Shown here piece by piece: positions 1-5,535 of a stretch of 5,535 bases of DNA. The first letter of the stretch is position 1. Every line of letters begins with the position of its first letter. Both the position numbers and the translations under genes were made by a program. The notes beneath the pieces were generated by a model. It saw only the letters and a program-made list of their open reading frames with translations, was not told the DNA's origin and made no database searches. Origin of the DNA: Alistipes sp. (GTDB lineage: Bacteria; Bacteroidota; Bacteroidia; Bacteroidales; Rikenellaceae); contig JAGBTW010000067.1 in the NCBI GenBank assembly GCA_017631135.1, positions 1-5,535 on the forward strand, written 5' to 3'.

Positions 1-48
1 GTAATTATAAAAGCCATAGCGAGGCTACTATCTGCATTTAATCAATAA
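1..48 (+). CDS. Possible C-terminal tail of an upstream gene (partial)
   Basis: Frame 1 is open from the window edge to a TAA at 46-48 and would encode VIIKAIARLLSAFNQ. The other two forward frames stop at once or by position 41. Fifteen codons without a stop is weak evidence and the peptide matches nothing I recognise. If real, it is the end of a gene on the same strand, separated from the next gene by about 100 nt that contain a hairpin and a promoter. It could equally be non-coding DNA. Confidence 0.22.
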   Translation, partial: VIIKAIARLLSAFNQ

Positions 49-81
49 GTGCACGCCACATTCCCTGCACCACAAAAAGTC

Positions 82-96
82 TATTGCTACGCAATA
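82..96. repeat. Perfect 6-bp inverted repeat (hairpin) upstream of the promoter
   Basis: TATTGC (82-87) and GCAATA (91-96) are exact reverse complements around a 3-nt loop TAC. The stem is AT-rich and is not followed by a clear T-run, so it is a poor intrinsic terminator on the + strand. It lies roughly 50-60 nt before the predicted transcription start, so a regulator-binding site or a weak terminator for an upstream gene are both possible. Chance is not excluded. Confidence 0.4.
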
Positions 97-119
97 ATAT
101 TCCAAACTATGCGTTAAAA

Positions 120-140
120 CAAAGAAAAATTGTATCTTTG
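120..140. repeat. Inverted repeat overlapping the -7 promoter box
   Basis: CAAAGA (120-125) and TCTTTG (135-140) are exact reverse complements separated by 9 nt. The right arm is most of the predicted -7 element. This is the geometry expected of an operator over a promoter, but a 6-bp dyad in AT-rich DNA can arise by chance and no regulator is identified. Confidence 0.25.
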
Positions 141-141
141 C
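133..141 (+). promoter_or_regulatory. Bacteroidetes-type -7 promoter element (TATCTTTGC)
   Basis: TATCTTTG at 133-140 matches the Bacteroidetes primary-sigma -7 consensus TAnnTTTG exactly. A good -33 TTTG/TTG box is not evident at the usual distance; only GTTA around 113-116 is near. If the box is used, transcription would start near 144-147 and leave only a few nucleotides before the ATG at 151. It is the only convincing promoter-like element found, and it heads all four genes. Confidence 0.6.
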
Positions 142-150
142 AAGTTGAAT

Positions 151-1119
151 ATGCGAAAACTAACCTACATACTATGCTTTGCGGTGGCAATAGCGCTCTT
201 CTCGTGCATGGAGGAGAGTAAGAGAGATAGTGTCAAAATTGATGACGACGTAATCGCCAAGGTTGATGGTGTTGAGTTGCGCATAGCTGATGTTATGAGA
301 GACATGCCCACGGGAATAAAGGGTGCTGACAGCGTAACATTCATGCGCATGTACACAGAGAACTGGGTGCTCAACCGCCTGAAGATGAAGCGCGCAGAGG
401 AGATACTCACCTCGTCGGAGGATATTGAGCGCCTTGTGGAGGGTTATCGTCAGTCGCTCATGATGCGCCAGCTCGACCAATACTACATCGACAAGACGCT
501 TGACACGGAGATTACTGACAAGCAGATTGCAGCCTACTACCGCGCAAACAGTGCTGCCTTCAAGCTCGACCACAATGTGGTGCAGGGTGTAGTGGTAAAG
601 GTGCCAAAAACATTCCGCAACACAACGACGCTAACCACCGCCATGCGCAACTCCGCAAAGAAGGGCGAGTGGCAGGAGCTCGAGGCATTGGCCATGAAGC
701 ACTCACTCAACATCGTCAACATGACAGCGCAGTGGGTCTCTTATTCCGACTTTTTGAGCAACCTACCCACAGAGCGCTCACGCACCTATAACGACCTTAT
801 CACAAAGACCACGGTGCAGCAGATGACATCTGACGATGCACTATTCTACTTCATCATCACCGACCGCGCGCTAAAGGGTGAGATAGCACCCATGGCATCT
901 GTCGAGAGCGACATTCGCCGCAGGCTCTATGCCGAGCGTCGCGCCGAGGTTGTTGCAGAGTACGAGGCAGAGCTAAAACACCAGTCCGTAGAGGAGGGTC
1001 GCATATTTGTGCGCGACGAGGCGCTGCTAAAGTCGATGTCGCACACACCAATAACCAACGACGAGCCTACAACGACGGTGCGCAGTGTCGAGGAGGTCGA
1101 AGAGGAGATAACAGAGTAG
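151..1119 (+). CDS. SurA/PpiC-related lipoprotein, parvulin domain degenerate (probable periplasmic chaperone)
   Basis: The product is a 322-residue predicted lipoprotein. Residues 1-18 form a signal peptide (basic MRK start, hydrophobic core) ending in the lipobox L-F-S-C, with lipidated Cys19. This signal decides for the ATG at 151 over an in-frame TTG at 130, which lies on the promoter box. After a short acidic linker, residues 34-50 (VIAKVDGVELRIADVMR) resemble the start of SurA-type chaperone domains. A helical stretch follows to about 130, with ITDKQIAAYYRAN at 121-133, the usual lead-in to a parvulin domain. The region 140-245 has parvulin-like spacing but lacks the H-G-G and G-F-H-I-I motifs, so isomerase activity is unlikely. 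The C-terminus (248-280) is helical, like SurA-family tails, and ends in a Thr/Glu-rich acidic stretch. It is probably membrane-anchored, facing the periplasm, and helps outer-membrane protein folding with the SurA encoded 42 nt downstream. Family placement is fairly secure; the role is inferred. Confidence 0.82.
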   Translation: MRKLTYILCFAVAIALFSCMEESKRDSVKIDDDVIAKVDGVELRIADVMRDMPTGIKGADSVTFMRMYTENWVLNRLKMKRAEEILTSSEDIERLVEGYRQSLMMRQLDQYYIDKTLDTEITDKQIAAYYRANSAAFKLDHNVVQGVVVKVPKTFRNTTTLTTAMRNSAKKGEWQELEALAMKHSLNIVNMTAQWVSYSDFLSNLPTERSRTYNDLITKTTVQQMTSDDALFYFIITDRALKGEIAPMASVESDIRRRLYAERRAEVVAEYEAELKHQSVEEGRIFVRDEALLKSMSHTPITNDEPTTTVRSVEEVEEEITE

Positions 1120-1161
1120 AACAAAACATACGAAATACCAAATAGAAACGATATAAAACTT

Positions 1162-2589
1162 ATGATACGAAAGATTTTGCTTATGGCGGCATTTGCCGCA
1201 GCAGCGGTGGTTAGCCCACTCACTTCACAAGCACAGGAGCGCCGTCAGGTTATGCTTGATAAGGTTGTTGCCGTGGTTGGTGGTTCATCCATCCTACACT
1301 CCGAGATTACGGAGTATGCCGAGGCACTTGTTGACCAGCGCCGACAGATGGGCTACACCTCTGACCGCGACCCCATGAACGAGGCACTCGAAGCTCTTTT
1401 GGAGCAGAAGCTACTCTACAACCAGGCTCTCATAGACTCTGTGGAGATTAACAGCGCCGAGATTGCTGGTCGCATCGAGGAGTACTTGCAGATGCTCATC
1501 ACGGAGGCTGGAGGCATCGCGGAGCTCGAGGCAAAGGAGCACATGCCCGTCTTTACCTACCGCGAGTTACTACGCAACCGCTACGAGGAGCAGGCATACG
1601 CACAGGCCATGAGGTCGACCATCGTAAGCAAGGTTACAATCGTACCAGGCGAGGTGGAGCAGTTCTACGAGCGCATAGACAAGGATAGCCTACCCATCAT
1701 TGGCGAGCAGTATGTATATGCCCACATCACAAAGTTTCCCGCGTCGCTCAAGGATGCACAGCGCCGCACCAAGGAGCGCCTCTTGGACATGCGCGAGCGC
1801 GTGATTAAGGGCGAGACAAAGTTCTCGGTCTTGGCACGCATGTACTCGCTCGATGGCTCGGCAATACATGGTGGCGAGATGGAGCCAGGTCCTTCGTCAA
1901 TGTATGTGCGCCCCTTTGCCGAGGCACTCGAGAAGCTTAAGCCAGGTCAGGTGTCGGAGATTGTCGAGACCGAGTTTGGCTTCCACATCATCGAGCTCAT
2001 AGACAAGAAAGGTAACAACTACCACTGTCGCCACATCCTTCTGCGTCCAAGCTTCACCCGCGAGGAGCTCATGCAGCCAGCACACGAGCTCGACAGCATC
2101 GCCCACCTTATACGCGTCGACTCACTCACATTCGAGGATGCCGCACTGCGCTTCTCGGATGATGCATCGTCGCGCCACAACGGCGGTATCGTCTCTAACC
2201 ACGATGTCCTCGCGCGTCAGGGTGTATACGACGGTGCTCGACTCACAGCAACACGCTTCCTCAAGGAGGACTTCGGACAGATGCAGGGCAAGTCGCTCGA
2301 CGACTACTCGGCATTGATGCGCCTAAAGGTGGGCGAGGTATCTAACTCGTTCCAGACCACCGACCTCAATGGCAACCAATTGAGCAAGATTGTGAAGCTC
2401 GTGCAGGTGATACCACCCCACACAGCATCGCTCACCGAGGACTACATACGCATCGAGGAGATGGCGCTCACCGAGAAGCAGAACAACGTATACCGCAAGT
2501 GGCTACACGACAAGGTTGACGGCATGTACATATACATCGACCCTGCATATCGCAGTAACGATTTCGAGTATGATGGTTGGATAAAGTAG
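1162..2589 (+). CDS. surA: SurA-type periplasmic chaperone / peptidyl-prolyl isomerase with two parvulin domains
   Basis: The product is 475 residues, somewhat longer than E. coli SurA (428). Residues 1-24 are a type I signal peptide with likely cleavage in SQA-QE. Residues 30-50 (MLDKVVAVVGGSSILHSEI) are the hallmark start of the SurA N-terminal chaperone domain, which runs to about 170. The first parvulin domain (about 181-282) is well conserved: His188, Asp231 in the position where some family members carry Cys, G-G at 237-238, the F-A-E-A-L-E-K-L-K-P-G stretch at 252-262, and G-F-H-I-I at 273-277. The second (about 286-415) begins CRHILL with His291 and has G-G at 341-342, but its end reads GNQLSKIVKL, so the terminal His is missing. 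The C-terminal helix (about 422-452) and the DFEYDGWIK end fit Bacteroidales SurA. It escorts unfolded outer-membrane proteins to the BAM machinery. The ATG follows an A-rich 42-nt gap without Shine-Dalgarno; the next gene starts 12 nt after its stop. Confidence 0.93.
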   Translation: MIRKILLMAAFAAAAVVSPLTSQAQERRQVMLDKVVAVVGGSSILHSEITEYAEALVDQRRQMGYTSDRDPMNEALEALLEQKLLYNQALIDSVEINSAEIAGRIEEYLQMLITEAGGIAELEAKEHMPVFTYRELLRNRYEEQAYAQAMRSTIVSKVTIVPGEVEQFYERIDKDSLPIIGEQYVYAHITKFPASLKDAQRRTKERLLDMRERVIKGETKFSVLARMYSLDGSAIHGGEMEPGPSSMYVRPFAEALEKLKPGQVSEIVETEFGFHIIELIDKKGNNYHCRHILLRPSFTREELMQPAHELDSIAHLIRVDSLTFEDAALRFSDDASSRHNGGIVSNHDVLARQGVYDGARLTATRFLKEDFGQMQGKSLDDYSALMRLKVGEVSNSFQTTDLNGNQLSKIVKLVQVIPPHTASLTEDYIRIEEMALTEKQNNVYRKWLHDKVDGMYIYIDPAYRSNDFEYDGWIK

Positions 2590-2601
2590 CAACGAGCAAA
2601 T

Positions 2602-5313
2602 ATGCGTTTGAAGTATATCTTTCCCCTATTGTTTGTCGTGTTCACGGTGGGTGTGTTCTATATCACCGCCAGCGAGCACGACTACATCTCTTACGGCGAC
2701 ATCGACAGCTATGCCATGCCCGACAACGAGGGTGGCGAGCGTCGCATGGTCGACATGATAGCCGACGACAGCTACCTTATCGAGAAGGGAGACTCCACAA
2801 TCTTCATCCTCGTGGGTAACTTCGCCGCACACCACAATGGCACGGTCATCCTTGCCGATAGCGCCGTGAGATACTCCAACCAGAGCTTCGAGTGCTTCGG
2901 CAATGTGCTCATCAACCAAAATAGCACCTATGCATACGCCGACCGCGCTGCCTACAACCGCATGTCGAGCTCGGCAACGCTCTTTTCGGACCTCATAAAG
3001 ATTGTGGATGGCGAGGCGGTGATGTATACCTATCACTGCACCTTCGACACCGCAAACGAGGTGGGTCGCTTCAGCGGCGGCTGCTATGTCGAGAAGGGGG
3101 CAAGCCTCATGGAGTCTGACCGTGGCTACTACTACACCGACACCCACGAGCTTATAGCTGTGGACAACGTCGAGATGCGCGACGAGACATACCTCATGAC
3201 GGGTGACTCGGTAATCTTCAACACCAACACCGAGGATGCGCGCTACTTCACCAACACCAATATCTGGAACGACAAGGATGAGTATCTCTTTGCCAATCGT
3301 GGCACATACACCAAGGCCGAAGACCTGCACAACCTCACGCGCGACGCCTACATCCTCTCGCCCGAGCGCGAGATATGGAGCGACTCGCTTGAGTATCGCG
3401 GCACAGACCGCCACATCGTAGGTCGCAGCAACATCCAAGTAGACGAGATTGAGCAGAAGGTGCTCGGCTTTGCGGACTATGGCGAGTGGTGGGATGAGCC
3501 TGGCAATGCGCTATTCACGCGTCGTCCCTCGATGATTAACTACGACCCCGAGCAGGGCGACTCGCTCTTCTTCGCTGCCGACACCATGTGGCTATATACC
3601 ATCGCTGTGCTACCCCCCGAGGTAAAGCGCGACACCACAAACGGTGACACCACAGAGCGCGGCGAGATGCCCGAGCGCGAGGCTCTCGCAAATAACGAGG
3701 GCGAGGAGCACAAAGAGCAGATGAGCGACACCACCCAAACACACGATGCAGCTCCCGCCAAGGAGGAGAAGAAGCGCGAGCGTGGCAACGACAACAAGCG
3801 CGAGAGAAAGCGCAACACCGAGGAGGCAAAGGGAGATATTGCACCCCTCAATGGTGAGAACGCACAATTGGGCGCACTACCCCAGCGCAACATGACAGAT
3901 GCGTCACCCGAAGAGGAGCGTCCCGAAGATATGGCTATGCCCCACGAGCGCGCTACAATGGAGAGAGCCATGACAGACAGCACGGCTATGGACGTTGTTG
4001 CAGATAGCCTCGCCACGGACAGCATGGCACTCAACGACACCCTTGCTGTTCGCGACACCCTGCCGCTAACGGAGAAGCAGCTGCGCCAGCGTGCGAAGAT
4101 TGAGAAGCGCCGCATACGCGACTCCATTCGCAGTGCACAGCTCGCCATACGCGACAGTCTCGACTCCATCAAGCAGCGAGACGAGGACTCTATACGCCAC
4201 ATACGCGACTCGGTGTTAAAAATCAAGGTTGACTCAATCATCGCCAAGCGCATAGCACAGAGCTCGCGCATAGCAGACGAGGAGGCAGCACGCATAGCAC
4301 GCATCAAGCAGAAGGCTACGGAGCGCGAGCACCGCAAGATAGACAAGGCAAAGGCACGCGCGGCACGCCGCGGCAGAGAATACACGGGCCCCGACTACAC
4401 CCCAGACACCATGGCATCGACCACCCTCGATAGCCTGCGAGGTGAGGAGCGCGAGATTATCGACACCACAGCACGCGACACCATGGCTATGGACTCGCTG
4501 GCTATGGACTCACTCGCCGTAGACTCTACGAAGCTCGAGCCACCCTTCCCTGCCGACAGCACATACAAGATGATAAAGGCATACCGCCATGTGCGCATGT
4601 ATCGTCCCGACACGCAGATAGTCTGCGACTCGATGGTGATACTCAACACCGATTCTATCATACGCCTCTATCGCGACCCTATACTGTGGAACGAGGAGAA
4701 CCAAGTTACCTCGGACTCGATGGCCATATACACGCGTAACCAAACGCTCCTCAAGGTGCACTTCATGGGTGACCCGCTGATGGGCTCGGAGATAGACACC
4801 ATGTACTACAACCAGGTAAAGGGCAAGGAGATGATTTCGTACTTCGCCGATGGCAAGGTCTACCGCAACGATGTTAATGGCAACGCCCAGACCATCTACT
4901 ACCTGCAGGATGAGGGTAGCCCCGAGGTTACGGGACTCATGTACATCGAGAGCGCGGGCATAAGCTTCTACCTCGAGGATGGTGCGATGGACAAGATTGC
5001 ATACAAGCAGAACCCCGAGTATGTCATCTACCCCATGAACATGATACCCGAGACGCAGAAGTATCGTCTCGACGACTTCGAGTGGCACAACGACAAGCGC
5101 CCCGCACGCGACTCCATCGTCGACCGCACCATACGCCCCACGCGCCGTGAGGATGCCTCGACACAGCAGAAGCCCCGCTTCCGCATCACCGAGCGCATAA
5201 ACTATGACCGCCGCCGCTTGACAGAGAACAAGATGTGGGAGGATAGAGTAGACGAGCTCACGCCCGACATCATCGAGTGGCGCGACTCACGAGCCTCAAA
5301 CCAAAAGAGATAA
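2602..5313 (+). CDS. OstA/LptA-like protein, putative LPS-transport component with expanded central linker
   Basis: The product is 903 residues. Residues 4-22 are one hydrophobic segment after MRLK: a signal peptide or uncleaved inner-membrane anchor, with A-S-E at 23-25 a weak cleavage candidate. Residues 45-335 are rich in short beta-strand repeats with recurring patterns such as ADSAVRY (85-91), GNVLI (100-104), VDNVEMRD (187-194), TGDSVIFN (200-207) and SDSLEYRG (260-267). This is typical of OstA/LptA-type beta-taco proteins that carry lipopolysaccharide across the periplasm. Residues 342-648 are a charged, low-complexity linker with K/R-rich and R-D-S/M-D-S repeats and probable coiled coil around 485-590. 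Residues 655-830 return to OstA-like strand repeats (VRMYRPDTQIVCDSMVI at 664-680, VTSDSMAIY at 702-710, ADGKVYRND at 749-757). A basic/acidic tail follows to 903. Bacteroidales OstA-like relatives are, from memory, several hundred residues shorter, the excess lying in the linker. Family assignment is good; a direct role in LPS transport is inferred from the fold and from the surA neighbour. Confidence 0.83.
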   Translation: MRLKYIFPLLFVVFTVGVFYITASEHDYISYGDIDSYAMPDNEGGERRMVDMIADDSYLIEKGDSTIFILVGNFAAHHNGTVILADSAVRYSNQSFECFGNVLINQNSTYAYADRAAYNRMSSSATLFSDLIKIVDGEAVMYTYHCTFDTANEVGRFSGGCYVEKGASLMESDRGYYYTDTHELIAVDNVEMRDETYLMTGDSVIFNTNTEDARYFTNTNIWNDKDEYLFANRGTYTKAEDLHNLTRDAYILSPEREIWSDSLEYRGTDRHIVGRSNIQVDEIEQKVLGFADYGEWWDEPGNALFTRRPSMINYDPEQGDSLFFAADTMWLYTIAVLPPEVKRDTTNGDTTERGEMPEREALANNEGEEHKEQMSDTTQTHDAAPAKEEKKRERGNDNKRERKRNTEEAKGDIAPLNGENAQLGALPQRNMTDASPEEERPEDMAMPHERATMERAMTDSTAMDVVADSLATDSMALNDTLAVRDTLPLTEKQLRQRAKIEKRRIRDSIRSAQLAIRDSLDSIKQRDEDSIRHIRDSVLKIKVDSIIAKRIAQSSRIADEEAARIARIKQKATEREHRKIDKAKARAARRGREYTGPDYTPDTMASTTLDSLRGEEREIIDTTARDTMAMDSLAMDSLAVDSTKLEPPFPADSTYKMIKAYRHVRMYRPDTQIVCDSMVILNTDSIIRLYRDPILWNEENQVTSDSMAIYTRNQTLLKVHFMGDPLMGSEIDTMYYNQVKGKEMISYFADGKVYRNDVNGNAQTIYYLQDEGSPEVTGLMYIESAGISFYLEDGAMDKIAYKQNPEYVIYPMNMIPETQKYRLDDFEWHNDKRPARDSIVDRTIRPTRREDASTQQKPRFRITERINYDRRRLTENKMWEDRVDELTPDIIEWRDSRASNQKR
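4114..4215 (+). repeat. Three ATACGCGAC copies encoding I-R-D-S repeats
   Basis: The 9-mer ATACGCGAC occurs exactly at 4114, 4147 and 4201, each followed by a Ser and then an Ile, Leu or Val codon, giving IRDSI (505-509), IRDSL (516-520) and IRDSV (534-538). The spacings are 33 and 54 nt (11 and 18 residues), matching heptad-compatible helical turns more than a strict tandem repeat. R-D-S-rich segments are common in Bacteroidetes envelope proteins. Confidence 0.65.
4489..4530 (+). repeat. Short tandem 15-bp repeat encoding M-D-S-L-A units
   Basis: Two 15-bp units at 4489-4503 and 4504-4518 both encode MDSLA, differing only at synonymous positions, and a third degenerate unit (4519-4530) encodes VDST. 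They form residues 630-643 at the end of the linker. Related D-S/D-T motifs with A and L occur at residues 459-485, suggesting the linker grew by duplication of this kind of unit. Confidence 0.65.
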
Positions 5314-5319
5314 CAAACT

Positions 5320-5535
5320 ATGAAGCGACATATTGTTTATAGCATTGCCATAGCTCTCGCCACGCTCGTTGCATCATCAGCCATGGCCCAAGAGTCGAGG
5401 GGTGAAGATGCACACCGCACACGCCTCATACCCTACCCCACGGCTAATGAGGCGGCACAACAGAGCCTCGCCAAGCAACGATATATGCAGCCCATCACGG
5501 AGTGGACAACAACCGACGAGGGAGCACTAACGGGA
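5320..5535 (+). CDS. Exported protein of unknown function, N-terminal part only
   Basis: An ATG 6 nt after the previous stop opens a frame that stays open for 72 codons to the window edge. Residues 1-23 form a clear type I signal peptide: basic MKRH, hydrophobic core (IVYSIAIALATLVASS) and an A-M-A cleavage site before Gln24, so the product is exported to the periplasm or beyond. There is no lipobox. The mature start is hydrophilic (ESRGEDAHRTR), followed by LIPYPTANEAAQQSLAKQRY (36-55) and a W-rich turn around 62. The pattern might suit the front of a beta-sandwich protein such as a sugar-binding domain of a glycoside hydrolase, but that is a guess. Tight spacing implies co-transcription, and probably translational coupling, with the OstA-like gene. 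The name and function are left open. Confidence 0.75.
   Translation, partial: MKRHIVYSIAIALATLVASSAMAQESRGEDAHRTRLIPYPTANEAAQQSLAKQRYMQPITEWTTTDEGALTG

Larger units (their letters stand above)
3625..4545 (+). other. Low-complexity charged linker inside the OstA-like gene
   Basis: This stretch encodes residues 342-648 of the OstA-like protein. It is dominated by D, E, K, R, S, T, A and M with almost no aromatic residues and no cysteine, in contrast to the aromatic-rich beta regions on both sides. Sub-blocks in order are: a D/T/E-rich part (342-385), a K/R/E-rich cluster (387-405), an acidic/Met-rich part (430-485), an R/K/I/A helical part likely to form a coiled coil (485-590), and a D-S/D-T repeat part (600-643). 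The reading frame stays open and codon use matches the flanks, so it is an in-frame expansion and not an insertion element. Confidence 0.75.

Noticed and set aside
4..30. AGCC...GGCT or TAGC...GCTA stem near 11-28 as a terminator
   Set aside because: The stem is only 4 bp with competing pairings and no T-run after it.
49..70. GTGCA/TGCAC inverted repeat
   Set aside because: Five bp with a 12-nt loop is expected by chance and has no supporting context.
130..150. TTG at 130 as the start of the lipoprotein gene
   Set aside because: It lies on the -7 promoter box and would add YLCKLN ahead of a complete signal peptide; the ATG at 151 gives the correct basic start and lipobox spacing.
2626..3438. 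270-codon open frame on the - strand
   Set aside because: It lies fully inside the OstA-like gene; the peptide is Val/Ala/His-rich as expected from the complement of GAC/GTC-rich codons, with no domain, signal peptide or start context.
3540..4385. 281-codon open frame on the - strand
   Set aside because: It is antisense to the low-complexity linker; the Ser/Arg/Met-rich composition simply mirrors the repeated codons of the + strand.
3625..4545. Linker as a CRISPR-like array or a mobile element insertion
   Set aside because: Repeats are short, irregular and in frame with the codons; there are no terminal inverted repeats, target duplications or spacer pattern.
4510..5088. 192-codon open frame on the - strand
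   Set aside because: Val/His/Leu-rich shadow of the C-terminal OstA-like half, which has a strong protein-family pattern on the + strand.

Overview
The window looks like a chromosomal segment of a Bacteroidota genome, most likely order Bacteroidales; an Alistipes/Rikenellaceae-like member is a guess based on GC-leaning codon choice (arginine mostly CGC, many C-ending codons). Supporting signs are a Bacteroidetes-type -7 promoter element (TATCTTTG), the absence of Shine-Dalgarno sequences ahead of the genes, A-rich start regions, a lipoprotein signal on the first gene, a SurA homologue whose C-terminus ends in the Bacteroidales-style D-F-x-x-x-G-W-I-K pattern, and an OstA-like protein with an R-D-S-rich linker.

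Layout: positions 1-150 are a non-coding leader, possibly with the last 15 codons of an upstream gene (1-48). It carries a perfect 6-bp hairpin (82-96), a second dyad (120-140) and a -7 promoter box (133-140) only about 10 nt before the first ATG. Four genes follow on the + strand with gaps of 42, 12 and 6 nt and no visible terminator or promoter between them, so they are probably one operon. They are: a SurA/PpiC-related lipoprotein without a recognisable parvulin active site (151-1119); a periplasmic SurA with two parvulin domains (1162-2589); a 903-residue OstA/LptA-like protein with an unusually long charged, repetitive linker in its middle (2602-5313); and the first 72 codons of an exported protein of uncertain function that runs off the window (5320-5535).

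How they may work together: SurA-type chaperones escort outer-membrane proteins through the periplasm, and OstA/LptA-type proteins belong to the lipopolysaccharide transport route. Placing both in one transcription unit suggests an outer-membrane biogenesis operon, comparable to the E. coli lptD(ostA/imp)-surA pairing. The lipoprotein probably acts as a membrane-tethered, non-catalytic chaperone partner. There is no sign of mobile elements, CRISPR, RNA genes or recent transfer. The most unusual parts are the expanded linker of the OstA-like protein, the degenerate isomerase, and the very short leader predicted for the first transcript.
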